A stretch of 64,000 nucleotides of DNA from Streptomyces mayonensis (GCF_018982965.1 NZ_JACBYP010000028.1:1-64000), one strand, 5' to 3'; shown: positions 7,648 to 17,090, counted from the stretch's first letter. The notes: generated from the letters alone by a model not told the origin. Translations and numbers: made by a program.

Positions 7648-10600
7648 TGCTGGCTCCCGTCGGGACGCTCACTGCCCGTGCCGTGGGGGTGCTGGGGCTG
7701 GGGCTGGGCAGGGTCGTACGGCGTGTCGTATCCGCCCCGGCCGTACGCCTGGTCGTAGGCGGGGTCGTATCCGCCCTCCTGGGCGGGGGCCTGGCCGCCG
7801 TATGCGTACGGGTCGTACTGGCCCGTCTGGTACTGGGTGTCCTGGCCGCCCTGGTAGGCGCCCGGCTGGTACGGGGCGCCCTGGTACTCCCCCTGGTACG
7901 GCGCCTGCTGCCCGTAGGCGGCCGGGTCGTACTGCTGCTGGGCGCCCTGGTACTGCCCGGCGTCGTACGAGCCGTACTCGGCGCCCGCGTACTCCGCCTG
8001 GTCCCAGGCTCCGTACGCGGGCTGCTGCGGCACGGGCGCGGGTGGCTCCGCGGGGGGCCGGGGCGCCTCCGGCGTCGCGGGCGCACCGTCCGGCACGCCG
8101 AAGGTGTCGGGTGCGTCGGGTGCCTCGAAGGTGTCGGCTGCGTCCGGCAGGTCGGACGCGGGCTCGGGGCCGGCCGCGCTGTCCGTCCCGGCCTCGGCCG
8201 CCGCGGCCTCCGCCTCGGCCTGGGCGCGCAGTCGCCGCGCCCGGCGTCCGTCGCCCTCCAGGGCCTCGGCGGGCACGAGCTGCTCGTCGGGCAGGTCGTC
8301 GTCGACGTCGCGGCGACGGCCGGGCAGCGCGAGGACGACCAGGACGACGGCGAGGAGGCCCTGGGCCCACAACCAGGCGGTGTGGGTGAACGGGTCCTCG
8401 TAGGTGACGTCCAGCCGACCGCCGGAAGCGGGCAGTTCGAAGCCCTGGGCCCAGCCGTCGACCGTGGTGCGGGTGAGCGGCTTGCCGTCCAGGGTGGCCG
8501 TCCAGCCCTCGGCGGCGGTGTCGGCCAGGCGCAGCACGCGGCCGTCCGCGCCCCCGTCGATGTCGGTGTGGATCTCCACCGGGCCGGCCGCCACCGGCTG
8601 CGGCTCACCGGCGGCGGACGTCCCACCGGACTGCTCGCCGGAGTCGCCGGAGTCCTCCCCGGTCCCTTCGCCGGACACGATGGTCGCGCGGGCGACCTCC
8701 TGGTCGACCCGCCAGAGGCCGCTGCCGTCCTGCTGGCTGAGGCGGCTCAGGCCGGGTGTGGCGTCCAGGACGCGGGTGACCTCGCGGGGCGCGCCCTTGT
8801 GCACGAGCACGTAGCGCACGGCGTAGCCGCCGAGCTGGTCGGCCTGGTCGGCACCGGAACCGGCGACGAGGTTGGCGACGGTCTTGTCGAGCGCTTCGTT
8901 GCCACCGCCGTCGGCCAGTTCGCCGTCGCCGAGGCGGGCGCCGGAACCGCGGACCAGCATGTAGCTCACGTGGGCGGCCGAGTCGCTGTCGAGGACCAGG
9001 GTGCGGGCCTGGTCGCGGGTGCGGCTCTCCTCGGCGACGAACGCGGGCACCTGGACGGGGTCGCGGCGCTCCACCGGTCCGTCGGCGCCCCCGATCACCC
9101 AGCCGGCGGCGGCGATCAGCGGGCCGACGGCCGAGGCGAGGGCGATGAGGACGGCGACGGGCTGCCGCCAGCCGAAGCTCTGCTCGGCCACGCGCGAGCG
9201 GGCGCCGTCGGCGCCGAGGGTCGCGGCGGCCAGCAGGGCGATGCCGTAGACGAGGGTGGCGGGACCGGCCCAGGCGGACTGGTTGGCGAGGACCGCGAGG
9301 ACCAGGCCGACCAGGGCGACGGCCCAGGCCGTCCGGACGGCCTGCTGGCGTTCGGAGCGCAGCAGGGCGGCCAGCGCGGCGAGCACGAAGCCGATGAGGA
9401 CCAGTCCGCCGACCGTGCCGGGACCGCCGGGGCTGGTGCCGAGCAGGTCGAGGGCGGAGGCGGCCGAGGCGCCGTACTCCAGGCCGGCCTCGTCGAAGAA
9501 GCCGAACGGCAGCAGCGACAGCGACCAGGGGGCGAGCAGCAGCAGCGGCGTGCCCAGCTGGGCGAGGAAGCGCAGCCCGTAGGCCGTGATCTCGCCGCGG
9601 CGCAGGGCCAGCACCGCGAGGCCGAGGACCAGGGCGGCCGGCCAGACGACGGGTGTGAAGGCGGTGGTGATCGTCAGCAGCAGCGCGTACGCCCAGGTGG
9701 CGCGCCAGCTGCCGCGGGCGCCGGACGTGCTGGTGAGGCCCGCCGCGGCGACGCCCGCGCGCGCGACGAGCGGCAGCAGTACGGCGAGGACGGCGGTGCC
9801 GATGCGGCCGCCGGCGAGTGCCCCGGTGGCGGCGGGCAGGAAGGCGTAGGCCACGGCCGCCCAGGCGCGCAGCAGCCGGGAGGTGACGAGGGGGCGGGAG
9901 GCGAAGTACGCCGTGACACCGGCGAGCGGCACCGAGCAGACCAGCAGCAGGGTGACGGCGACTCCGGTCGAGCCGAGGAGCACGGAGGCCAGCGCCGCGA
10001 CGATCGCGAGGTAGGGCGGTGCGGAGGCGGTGCCGCCGGTGCCGACGGCGTGCCAGGTGTCCGCGTACCGCGACCACAGCTCGCCGGCGCCGGCCGGGGC
10101 GGGCAGCAGCGCGCCGCCCGCCAGGGCACCGCCGCCGAGGAGCGCGCGGCAGGCGGCCAGGGAGACCAGCAGGAGCACCAGGAAGAGCACCGGGCCGGGC
10201 TTGCGGGCGATGCGCTTGAGCCGGGCGAACTGCTCGATCTCCAGGAAGTCGGCGTCGTCGCCGCCGGGTCCGGACTCGATGCCGCCGCCGTGCCGTCCGG
10301 CGCCCGCGGCCGCCTCGGCCTCGGAGCCGCCGAAGAGGTCGCCCGCGACCTGCTCGACGGTGGCGCGGACGGTCGCGCCCGGGGGCGGGAACAGGGGGCG
10401 CAGTTCGTCCTTCTCGACCTGTGGCCGGCCGCGTTCGCGCCGTCCGGCGATGACGCGTTCGGGGCGCAGCAGCACGCTCAGCAGGCCCCGGATCTCGTCG
10501 AGCGCCTGGCCGGGAACCTTGCCGACGAGGTAGGCGAGGGTCCGCAGGAGGGTACCGAGGACGATGCGCAGCAGCACCCACGGCAGGGCGGCCGTACGGA

Positions 10601-11540
10601 CGTTGACGAGGAGGGTGTGGACGGCGCCGGCCTTGTCCACCTTGTGCGGGGACGCGGTGGTGCGGCCCGCGCAGTCGACGGCGCGGCGCTCGCGGGAGGC
10701 GGCCTCGGCGTGGCGGACGACCGCCTCGGGGGCGACGAGGACCCGGAGTCCGGCGGCGTGGGCGCGCCAGCACAGGTCGACGTCGTCGCGCATCAGGGGC
10801 AGCCGGCGGTCGAACCCGCCGAGCCGCTCGAAGACGTCACGCCGGATCAGCATGCCGGCGGTGGACACCGACAGGACGGACCGGACGTGGTCGTGCTGGC
10901 CCTGGTCCTGCTCGCGGCGGTCCAGGCCGGTCCAGCGGCGGCCGGAGTTGGCGATGGAGACGCCGACCTCGAGCAGTTGCCTGCGGTCGTACCAGCCGCG
11001 GAGTTTGGGACCGACCGCGGCGACGTCGTCGCGGCCGAGTTCGTACTCGTTGTCCACGACGCGCAGCAGCTGGGCCAGGGCCTCCGGCTCGGGGGCGCAG
11101 TCGTCGTGCAGGAGCCACAGCCACTGGACCGGCTCTCCGTGGGGAAGCTCCGGCAGGTCGTAGGCGTCGTCGCGCCAGCTGCGGGTGACGGGGTCCCAGC
11201 CGCTGGGCCGCTTCAGGTACGGCAGGTCCTCCGGGGTGAGGAGGGGGGCGCTGCGGGCGGCCTCCTCGACGGCCTGGCCGAAGCCGGTGCGCCGGGCGAG
11301 GTGGAGCACGTGGTCGTGGCCCAGGGCGTCGCCGACCAGGCGGGCGGAGTCGTCGGCGCTGCCGGTGTCGGCGGCCACGGCGTACTGGACGGGGCGCTCC
11401 TGGCCGAGCAGCCCGGTGAGCGCGTCGGGCAGCCAGCGGGCGCCGTCGTGGGCGACGAGGACCGCGGTCACGACGTGACGCGGGAACTCAGGTGTGGCAG
11501 CGAGGTCTTGCTGTGCTGCCGTGTGACTCTGCACGGACAT
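7644..11540 (-). CDS. Giant membrane glycosyltransferase (GT2) with disordered tail
   Basis: A 1298-residue protein. The N-terminal GT2 domain (about residues 20-330) contains VTAVLVAHDGARWL, a LLHDDCAPEP motif with acidic residues expected to bind metal and nucleotide, and RRDVFERLGGFDRRL with DDVDLCWRA. A large polytopic membrane region with about 12 segments follows (about 450-820), then an extracytoplasmic region, one more membrane segment near 1060, and an acidic to Tyr/Gln/Gly/Pro-rich tail (about 1110-1298). It probably adds sugar to a lipid-linked or surface polymer. ATG 11540 was chosen because the family similarity begins just after it; no clear ribosome site is visible, and an in-frame GTG lies upstream. 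Coupled to DUF5719 by ATGA; whiB lies upstream in the same direction. Confidence 0.85.
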   Translation of the reverse strand: MSVQSHTAAQQDLAATPEFPRHVVTAVLVAHDGARWLPDALTGLLGQERPVQYAVAADTGSADDSARLVGDALGHDHVLHLARRTGFGQAVEEAARSAPLLTPEDLPYLKRPSGWDPVTRSWRDDAYDLPELPHGEPVQWLWLLHDDCAPEPEALAQLLRVVDNEYELGRDDVAAVGPKLRGWYDRRQLLEVGVSIANSGRRWTGLDRREQDQGQHDHVRSVLSVSTAGMLIRRDVFERLGGFDRRLPLMRDDVDLCWRAHAAGLRVLVAPEAVVRHAEAASRERRAVDCAGRTTASPHKVDKAGAVHTLLVNVRTAALPWVLLRIVLGTLLRTLAYLVGKVPGQALDEIRGLLSVLLRPERVIAGRRERGRPQVEKDELRPLFPPPGATVRATVEQVAGDLFGGSEAEAAAGAGRHGGGIESGPGGDDADFLEIEQFARLKRIARKPGPVLFLVLLLVSLAACRALLGGGALAGGALLPAPAGAGELWSRYADTWHAVGTGGTASAPPYLAIVAALASVLLGSTGVAVTLLLVCSVPLAGVTAYFASRPLVTSRLLRAWAAVAYAFLPAATGALAGGRIGTAVLAVLLPLVARAGVAAAGLTSTSGARGSWRATWAYALLLTITTAFTPVVWPAALVLGLAVLALRRGEITAYGLRFLAQLGTPLLLLAPWSLSLLPFGFFDEAGLEYGASAASALDLLGTSPGGPGTVGGLVLIGFVLAALAALLRSERQQAVRTAWAVALVGLVLAVLANQSAWAGPATLVYGIALLAAATLGADGARSRVAEQSFGWRQPVAVLIALASAVGPLIAAAGWVIGGADGPVERRDPVQVPAFVAEESRTRDQARTLVLDSDSAAHVSYMLVRGSGARLGDGELADGGGNEALDKTVANLVAGSGADQADQLGGYAVRYVLVHKGAPREVTRVLDATPGLSRLSQQDGSGLWRVDQEVARATIVSGEGTGEDSGDSGEQSGGTSAAGEPQPVAAGPVEIHTDIDGGADGRVLRLADTAAEGWTATLDGKPLTRTTVDGWAQGFELPASGGRLDVTYEDPFTHTAWLWAQGLLAVVLVVLALPGRRRDVDDDLPDEQLVPAEALEGDGRRARRLRAQAEAEAAAAEAGTDSAAGPEPASDLPDAADTFEAPDAPDTFGVPDGAPATPEAPRPPAEPPAPVPQQPAYGAWDQAEYAGAEYGSYDAGQYQGAQQQYDPAAYGQQAPYQGEYQGAPYQPGAYQGGQDTQYQTGQYDPYAYGGQAPAQEGGYDPAYDQAYGRGGYDTPYDPAQPQPQHPHGTGSERPDGSQQ

Positions 11541-11767
11541 CGAGGTACGGGCCCCGGTTCGGTGGACTGCGGTGGACACCCGTGCCTGTTGGGGAGGGCG
11601 GGCGTCTCGGACGAGCGCCCACACTATCGGCTGGGCAGCAAGGCGGCCCGCCGCCTGTGGACAAGCCACCGGCGACGGGCCGTTCCCGCAGTTCGAGTCG
11701 TTTCTGCCGCTGCGTCAGTCCCCGTCCGGACTGGGCGTGGTCGGACCGCGCGGCCGGCCCCGGTGCG

Positions 11768-12031
11768 TCAGACCGCGGCCTTCTTCAGTCGGCGGCGTTC
11801 CCGTTCGGACAGGCCGCCCCAGATGCCGAAGCGCTCGTCATTGGCCAGGGCGTACTCGAGGCATTCGGAGCGGACCTCGCAGGCGAGGCAGACCTTCTTG
11901 GCCTCGCGCGTGGAGCCGCCCTTCTCGGGGAAGAAGGACTCGGGGTCGGTCTGGGCGCACAGTGCGCGCTCCTGCCAGCCGAGCTCCTCGTCCGCGTCGT
12001 CGACCAGCAGTTGCTGCACCAGCTCGGTCAT
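11768..12031 (-). CDS. whiB: Sporulation transcriptional regulator WhiB
   Basis: An 87-residue iron-sulfur protein of the Wbl family. Four conserved cysteines (25, 48, 51, 57) bind a [4Fe-4S] cluster, and the G(I)WGG turn at 69-73 precedes a basic C-terminal DNA-contacting tail (RERRRLKKA). Length and sequence fit WhiB itself. In Streptomyces WhiB acts together with WhiA to stop aerial growth and start sporulation septation. The ATG at 12031 is followed by an acidic stretch typical of this protein. The long upstream leader and intergenic region contain a good promoter. Confidence 0.96.
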   Translation of the reverse strand: MTELVQQLLVDDADEELGWQERALCAQTDPESFFPEKGGSTREAKKVCLACEVRSECLEYALANDERFGIWGGLSERERRRLKKAAV

Positions 12032-12104
12032 GTGCGCCCCTCGTCTGTCTTTCGCGTCCCCGTGATCCAGCCGTTATCGATTCCGGCTGAACGACACGAG
12101 TGAA

Positions 12105-12134
12105 ATTACAAGTGTGCTGCTCCGGGCGAGTCAA
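12105..12134 (-). promoter_or_regulatory. whiB promoter
   Basis: On the minus strand a -35 TTGACT (12129-12134) and -10 TGTAAT (12105-12110) are separated by 18 nt. Transcription would start near 12098, giving a leader of about 65 nt before the whiB ATG. whiB is reported to have two promoters in S. coelicolor; which one this corresponds to cannot be told from sequence alone. Confidence 0.6.
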
Positions 12135-12462
12135 GCCGGGATCTGCTATTGGGCCCCTTATTCACTCTGCGGAACCAAGGCAATGCGGAAAGTGTTCAAA
12201 TCGCCATAAACCTTGACATCCCCATATGGCCCATCGAGGCACCCGGCCCGAGCGATGCACGCATCAGGGAAGACGCCCGGGTGTTCGACCCCGTTCCGAT
12301 ACACACGCCGAAGCGAACCTGATCACATTCGCATCACGGGATCACAACAGGGGTTGCGCGCCCGGCTTGTGCGCCATGTGTCCCGGAACCCGATTGAGCA
12401 AACCTTTCGCCCGCGACATGAACCGGATGAGGTGAAACATGTCCCACATAACGGGCATCGAG

Positions 12463-12491
12463 TTGACAGTGCAGGTGTGAACCGCTGTCCT
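12463..12491 (+). promoter_or_regulatory. Candidate promoter for cysteine dioxygenase
   Basis: TTGACA (12463-12468) and TGTCCT (12486-12491) with a 17-nt spacer. The leader to ATG 12741 would be about 240 nt, long enough to hold regulatory structure, although none is recognised. Confidence 0.4.
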
Positions 12492-12740
12492 TGTGGGCAT
12501 GCTCGCGAACTTGGTGCTCACCTCGACCCGCCCCGCCGGGTCCCACGGTGCTGCCCGCGCTCGCTGTAGCTGTTGCCGCTGTTCCAGCTGTTGAGCCGAC
12601 CCGCGCTCCGGCTGTCCACGAGTCCCTCGCGACTCGGCTCCCGAGTCCATACGACTCGACACCTGCGTTCCCGCCCCACCAGGGCGTTCCGGTCATCCGT
12701 TCCGCTCCACGCACTCTTCCGCCGAGGAACCACCGCATCC

Positions 12741-13265
12741 ATGAACAGCGACAGCGATCTCCAGATCGCCGGCGACATCCTCGAAGTACCCCACCTGCTG
12801 CAGGCTCCGCGCGAGCACCCGGTCACCGTCGCCGAGTTCGCGGGCCTGGCCCGCTCCCTGGCCGCCGACCGCGCCGAGTGGGAACACCTCGTCCGCTACG
12901 ACGCGACGACACGCTGGTACCACCGGCTGCGCACCGGCCCCGGCTACGAGGTCTGGCTGCTGTCCTGGGTACCGGGCCAGGGCAGCGGACGCCACGGCCA
13001 CGGTCCCTCCTCCGGGGTGTGGACGGTCCTGGACGGCACCCTCACCGAGCGCACGGCACGCGGCACGCGCGCGTTGCGCGCCGGCACGCAGCGTGTGTTC
13101 GCCCCGGGGTACGTGCACGAGGTGGTCAACGACACGCTGGAGCCCGCGGTCAGCCTGCACGTCTACTACCCGGGGCTGACCGAGATGCCCATGCACTCCC
13201 CGCAGTGCACGGCCGCCGCGGCGCAGGACACCGGCACGGACGCCGACGCCGCACCGGCACGGTGA
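12741..13265 (+). CDS. Cysteine dioxygenase type I
   Basis: A 174-residue cupin that would oxidise L-cysteine to cysteine sulfinate using non-haem iron. The three iron-binding histidines are visible: HGH (about 85 and 87) in RHGHGPSSGVWTVL and His 126 in GYVHEV. The length fits bacterial CDO, which is shorter than the animal enzyme. ATG 12741 was chosen because the cupin similarity starts within 50 residues and GAGGAA lies upstream; the frame stays open upstream with unrelated sequence. The C-terminal 15 residues are Ala/Asp-rich. A related thiol dioxygenase substrate is possible. A tandem repeat begins on its stop codon. Confidence 0.88.
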   Translation: MNSDSDLQIAGDILEVPHLLQAPREHPVTVAEFAGLARSLAADRAEWEHLVRYDATTRWYHRLRTGPGYEVWLLSWVPGQGSGRHGHGPSSGVWTVLDGTLTERTARGTRALRAGTQRVFAPGYVHEVVNDTLEPAVSLHVYYPGLTEMPMHSPQCTAAAAQDTGTDADAAPAR

Positions 13266-13383
13266 CGGCTGTCCGACGTACCGGGGACGGCTGTCCGACG
13301 TACCGGGGACGGCTGTCCGACGTACCGGGGACGGCTGACGCACCGGCGGACGGCTGACGCACCGGCGACTGGCTGACGCACTG
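13264..13383. repeat. Two linked tandem repeats (22-nt and 19-nt units)
   Basis: Three perfect 22-nt units starting GACGGCTGTCCGACG (13264-13329) are followed by two perfect 19-nt units GACGGCTGACGCACCGGCG (13330-13367) and a partial third. The short unit looks like the long one with a small internal deletion. The array fills the gap between the dioxygenase stop codon and the fbiA promoter region. Confidence 0.9.
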
Positions 13384-13403
13384 TCGTACCCGCCTGCAAG
13401 ACT
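13373..13403 (+). promoter_or_regulatory. Candidate fbiA promoter inside the last repeat unit
   Basis: CTGACG (13373-13378), part of the degenerate last repeat unit, and AAGACT (13398-13403) are separated by 19 nt. The -10 ends 6 nt before ATG 13410, which suggests a leaderless message. Both boxes are imperfect. Confidence 0.3.
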
Positions 13404-13409
13404 GGGGCC

Positions 13410-14369
13410 ATGCGCATTGTGGTTCTGGCAGGCGGCATCGGCGGTGCCCGGTTCCTGCGCGGTCTGAAGCAGGCCGCGCCGGACGCGGACATCACGGTCA
13501 TCGGCAACACCGGGGACGACATCCACCTCTTCGGGCTGAAGGTCTGCCCGGACCTCGACACGGTGATGTACACGCTCGGCGGCGGCATCAACGAGGAGCA
13601 GGGCTGGGGGCGGTCCGACGAGTCCTTCCACCTCAAGGAGGAGCTCGCGGCGTACGGTGTCGGACCCGAGTGGTTCGGCCTCGGCGACCGCGACTTCGCC
13701 ACGCACATCGTGCGGACCCAGATGATCACCGCGGGCTTTCCGCTCAGCGCCGTGACCGAGGCGCTGTGCGACCGCTGGAAGCCCGGGGTGCGCCTCATCC
13801 CGATGACCGACGACCGCGTGGAGACCCACGTCGCCGTCGAGCTGGACGGGGAGCGCAAGGCGGTCCACTTCCAGGAGTACTGGGTACGGCTGCGGGCCTC
13901 CGTGCCCGCCGAGGCGGTCGTGCCGGTCGGGGCCGAGCAGGCCGAGCCGGCACCGGGGGTCCTGGAGGCCATCGGCGAGGCGGACGTCATCCTCTTCCCG
14001 CCCTCCAACCCGGTCGTCTCCGTCGGCACGATCCTCGCCGTGCCCGGCATCCGGGAGGCGATCGCCGACGCCGGGGTGCCGGTGGTGGGCCTCTCCCCCA
14101 TCGTCGGCGACGCGCCCGTGCGCGGGATGGCCGACAAGGTGCTCGCCGCCGTCGGCGTGGAGTCCTCCGCCGCCGCGGTCGCCGAGCACTACGGCTCGGG
14201 CCTGCTCGACGGCTGGCTGGTCGACACGGTCGACGCGGCCGCCGTCACGCGCGTGAAGGCGGCCGGCATCCTCTGCCGCGCCGTACCGCTGATGATGACC
14301 GATCTCGACGCGACGGCGCAGATGGCCCGGGAGGCGCTGACACTGGCGGAGGAGGCACGGGAGGCATGA
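13410..14369 (+). CDS. fbiA: 2-phospho-L-lactate (phosphoenolpyruvyl) transferase FbiA
   Basis: Transfers the activated phosphoenolpyruvate or phospholactate moiety to the riboflavin-derived precursor FO, forming (dehydro-)F420-0. The 319-residue protein has the CofD hallmarks: [16 protein letters not shown] at the N terminus, [20 protein letters not shown] (GDD binds metal), [11 protein letters not shown] and [12 protein letters not shown] near the C terminus. It overlaps fbiB by ATGA, so the two steps are coupled. F420 supports many actinobacterial reductases; no F420-dependent oxidoreductase lies next to it. Confidence 0.96.
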   Translation: MRIVVLAGGIGGARFLRGLKQAAPDADITVIGNTGDDIHLFGLKVCPDLDTVMYTLGGGINEEQGWGRSDESFHLKEELAAYGVGPEWFGLGDRDFATHIVRTQMITAGFPLSAVTEALCDRWKPGVRLIPMTDDRVETHVAVELDGERKAVHFQEYWVRLRASVPAEAVVPVGAEQAEPAPGVLEAIGEADVILFPPSNPVVSVGTILAVPGIREAIADAGVPVVGLSPIVGDAPVRGMADKVLAAVGVESSAAAVAEHYGSGLLDGWLVDTVDAAAVTRVKAAGILCRAVPLMMTDLDATAQMAREALTLAEEAREA

Positions 14370-15697
14370 GCGACACGACGCGCGACGGCGCCCCCGGCCC
14401 GCAGGAGGGGTACAGGGTCTGGCCCCTGCCCGGCCTGCCCGAAGTACGGCCGGGTGACGACCTGGCCAAGCTGATCGCGGCGTCCGAGCCCGCGCTGGCC
14501 GACGGGGACGTGCTCCTCGTCACCTCCAAGATCGTGTCGAAGGCCGAGGGCCGGGTGGTCCGGGCCGACGACCGGGAGGCCGCGATCGACGCGGAGACCG
14601 TCCGGGTGGTGGCCCGGCGCGGCACCCTGCGCATCGTCGAGAACCGCCAGGGCCTGGTCATGGCCGCGGCCGGTGTCGACGCCTCCAACACCCCGGCCGG
14701 GACCGTACTGCTGCTCCCCGAGGACCCGGACGCCTCCGCGCGGGGCATCCGTGCCGGACTGCGCGACGCGCTCGGCGTCAACGTCGGCGTGGTCGTCACC
14801 GACACCTTCGGCAGGCCCTGGCGGGCGGGACTCACCGACGTGGCGATCGGCGCGGCGGGCGTGCGCGTCCTCGACGACCTGCGCGGCGGTACGGACGCGT
14901 ACGGCAATCCGCTGAGCGCCACCGTCGTGGCCACCGCCGACGAACTGGCCGCCGCCGGTGACCTCGTCAAGGGCAAGGCGGCGGGGCTGCCCGTCGCCGT
15001 CGTGCGCGGGCTGCCGCGAGCCGTCGCCGAGGACGACGGCGAGGGCGCGCGGGCCCTGGTGCGCGGCGCGCGCGGCGACATGTTCCGGCTGGGCACCTCC
15101 GAGGCGGTACGTCAGGCGGTCACCCAGCGGCGTACGGTACGGGCCTTCACGGACGAGCCGGTCGACCCCGGCGCCGTACGCCGGGCGGTGGCAGCCGCCG
15201 TGACCGCGCCGGCGCCGCACCACACCACGCCGTGGCGGTTCGTGCTCCTGGAGTCGGCCGGCTCCCGCACCCGGCTCCTCGACGCGATGCGGGACGCCTG
15301 GATCGCGGACCTGCGGCGGGACGGCAGGAGCGAGGAGTCCGTCGCCCAACGCGTCCGGCGCGGCGACGTCCTGCGCAACGCGCCCTACCTCGTCGTCCCC
15401 TGCCTGGTCATGGACGGGTCGCACACGTACGGGGACGCGCGGCGGGACACGGCCGAGCGGGAGATGTTCGTGGTCGCCACCGGCGCGGGTGTGCAGAACC
15501 TGCTCGTCGCGCTCGCCGGGGAACGGCTCGGATCCGCGTGGGTGTCCTCGACGATGTTCTGCCGCGACGTCGTACGGGAGACGCTGGGGCTGCCGGACGA
15601 CTGGGACCCGATGGGAGCGGTGGCGGTCGGGCATCCGGCCGAGGAGCCGAAGGACCGGCCCGAGCGGGATGCGGGTGCGTTCATCGAGGTGCGGTGA
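14366..15697 (+). CDS. fbiB: F420-0:gamma-glutamyl ligase / nitroreductase-domain fusion FbiB
   Basis: A 443-residue two-domain enzyme. The N-terminal half (to about residue 245) is the CofE-type gamma-glutamyl ligase that adds glutamates to F420-0; [18 protein letters not shown] and [10 protein letters not shown] are its signatures. The C-terminal half (about 250-440) is an FMN-binding nitroreductase-like domain ([27 protein letters not shown]), known in mycobacterial FbiB to act in dehydro-F420 reduction. ATG 14366 overlaps the fbiA stop codon, which fixes the start. Full length, all motifs intact. Confidence 0.95.
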   Translation: MSDTTRDGAPGPQEGYRVWPLPGLPEVRPGDDLAKLIAASEPALADGDVLLVTSKIVSKAEGRVVRADDREAAIDAETVRVVARRGTLRIVENRQGLVMAAAGVDASNTPAGTVLLLPEDPDASARGIRAGLRDALGVNVGVVVTDTFGRPWRAGLTDVAIGAAGVRVLDDLRGGTDAYGNPLSATVVATADELAAAGDLVKGKAAGLPVAVVRGLPRAVAEDDGEGARALVRGARGDMFRLGTSEAVRQAVTQRRTVRAFTDEPVDPGAVRRAVAAAVTAPAPHHTTPWRFVLLESAGSRTRLLDAMRDAWIADLRRDGRSEESVAQRVRRGDVLRNAPYLVVPCLVMDGSHTYGDARRDTAEREMFVVATGAGVQNLLVALAGERLGSAWVSSTMFCRDVVRETLGLPDDWDPMGAVAVGHPAEEPKDRPERDAGAFIEVR

Positions 15698-15793
15698 GGT
15701 CTTACCCTCGCAGGGGTTCTCTTGTCTGCTCTTCCGACCTCGGCCTCTCTTCTTCCCGGCTTCTCCCGCTCGCTTCGCTCAAGGACCTCACTC

Positions 15794-16774
15794 GTGGCAG
15801 GACGTTTCGCTCCCCGGCCCCCACGCGCCGACGTGCGCGGCGGGACGCCCCGGCAGGGGTTCGCGCCGGGCCGGGTACGGGTGTGGGTGCCGGACGGGCC
15901 GCTGGACCTGGGGCTCGTACTGGGTCCGCTGCGGCGCGGGCCCGGTGATCCGACGTTCCGGACGACACCGGACGGGTCGGTGTGGCGGGCCAGCCGGACG
16001 CCGACGGGGCCGGGCACGCTCCGGGTCACCGCGCACGGCGACGGGGTACGGGGCGAGGCCTGGGGGCCGGGAGCCCAGTGGCTGCTGGAGCAGTTGCCGC
16101 GGATGCTGGGCGCCGACGACGACCCGTCCGCGTTCGTGCCGCGGCACCGGCTGCTGGCCCTGACGCGGCACCGGCGCCCGGGACTGCGACTGGCGCGGAC
16201 CGGGCTGGTGCTGGAGTCGCTGATCCCGTCGGTCCTGGAGCAGAAGGTCACGACGCTGGAGGCGTACCAGGCGTGGCGGCTGCTCGTCCGAAAGTTCGGG
16301 GAGCCGGCACCGGGCCCGGCGCCCGCGCGGATGTGTGTGATGCCGGCGGCCCGGACGTGGGCGCTGGTCCCGTCCTGGGAGTGGCATCTGGCCGGGGTGG
16401 ACAACAAGCGGGCGTCGACGATCCTGCGGGCCGTGCGGGTCGCCGCGCGGCTGGAGGAGGCGGCGGGGATGGAACCGGCGGCCGCGCAGGAGCGGCTGGA
16501 GCTCGTGCCGGGGGTGGGGCCGTGGACGTCCGCGGAGACCGTACAGCGCAGTCACGGGGCACCGGACGCGGTGACGGTGGGGGATCTGCATCTGCCGGGG
16601 ATCGTGGGGTTCGCGCTGGGTGGGGACCGGTATGCCGATGACGCCGAGATGCTGCGGTTGCTCGAGCCGTATGCGGGGCAGCGGCATCGGGCGGCCCGGC
16701 TGGTGCTGTTGAGCGGGCGGGTGCCGGCAAGGCGGGCGCCGCGGATGGCTCCGCGGGGGATTGAGCGGTTGTAG
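15794..16774 (+). CDS. DNA-3-methyladenine glycosylase-type HhH-GPD protein
   Basis: A 326-residue base-excision repair glycosylase. A helix-hairpin-helix LELVPGVGPWTSAET (about 235-249) is followed by the GPD catalytic aspartate in VGDLHLP (Asp about 264). An LEQKVTTLEAYQAWRLL segment earlier resembles AlkA-type enzymes. GTG 15794 was selected because AAGGA lies 8 nt upstream; the frame continues upstream to TTG 15722 through a pyrimidine-rich stretch unlike coding sequence. It lies 96 nt after fbiB and might be co-transcribed. The lesion excised cannot be read from sequence. Confidence 0.85.
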   Translation: MAGRFAPRPPRADVRGGTPRQGFAPGRVRVWVPDGPLDLGLVLGPLRRGPGDPTFRTTPDGSVWRASRTPTGPGTLRVTAHGDGVRGEAWGPGAQWLLEQLPRMLGADDDPSAFVPRHRLLALTRHRRPGLRLARTGLVLESLIPSVLEQKVTTLEAYQAWRLLVRKFGEPAPGPAPARMCVMPAARTWALVPSWEWHLAGVDNKRASTILRAVRVAARLEEAAGMEPAAAQERLELVPGVGPWTSAETVQRSHGAPDAVTVGDLHLPGIVGFALGGDRYADDAEMLRLLEPYAGQRHRAARLVLLSGRVPARRAPRMAPRGIERL

Positions 16775-16848
16775 GTGTGCGGGCGTGGGGTGTGTGGCGG
16801 GGGGCGTAGTAGGGGGCCGGGGGTTGCAGGAGGCCCGGGGTCGGTGCT

Positions 16849-16955
16849 GGGCGGGGGATGGGTCGCGCTGCCCGGCGCTGGCGGGGTGCCTCCCCCGTGC
16901 CTGAACGGAGCCTGAACGGCCTGGGAGGTGACCCCAGCGCCCACCCGTGCCGCCC
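16849..16955. repeat. Dispersed intergenic repeat, copy B
   Basis: Matches the sequence at 35-140 in the same orientation, including GTCGCGCTGCCCGGCG, GGGGTGCCTCCCC, paired CCTGAACGG motifs and GCGCCCACCCGTGCCGCCC. Both copies are followed by a CACGACTGCCC-CAGCGGCGCGG sequence. It lies between the convergent DNA glycosylase and pyrophosphorylase genes. Confidence 0.7.
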
Positions 16956-16971
16956 AGCCGCACGACTGCCC

Positions 16972-17066
16972 GCAGCGGCGCGGCACAACGGCCCGGAGCT
17001 GCGGCACGGCACGACAGCCCGGAGCTGCGATGCGGTACGACGGCCCGCTGCTGCGGCGCGGCGCGG
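16972..17066. repeat. Tandem repeat of about 26 nt
   Basis: Three and a half imperfect copies of a 26-nt unit containing GGCACGACAGCCCGGAGCTG. It occupies the rest of the 316-nt gap (16775-17090) between the convergent genes. No gene is supported in that gap. Confidence 0.7.
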
Positions 17067-17090
17067 GATTGTTATGTGTCTGCGGGACTG

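Larger units (their letters stand above)
12032..12740. other. Long divergent intergenic region, whiB / cysteine dioxygenase
   Basis: A 709-nt region without a convincing gene. It holds the whiB promoter near 12105-12134 and a candidate promoter for the dioxygenase at 12463-12491. The middle (about 12170-12240 and 12410-12460) is noticeably richer in A+T than its surroundings. Short open frames such as 12226-12435 have no ribosome site or recognisable family. Confidence 0.7.

Noticed and set aside
7683..12065. A 1460-codon plus-strand open frame
   Set aside because: It is the antisense shadow of the glycosyltransferase and whiB genes, produced by high GC at third positions; no start signal or recognisable domain.
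12226..12435. A small protein gene in the whiB upstream region
   Set aside because: No ribosome site, no codon bias typical of neighbours and no family resemblance.
13264..13383. A CRISPR array
   Set aside because: The units are contiguous without spacers, and no cas genes are present; it is a plain tandem repeat.
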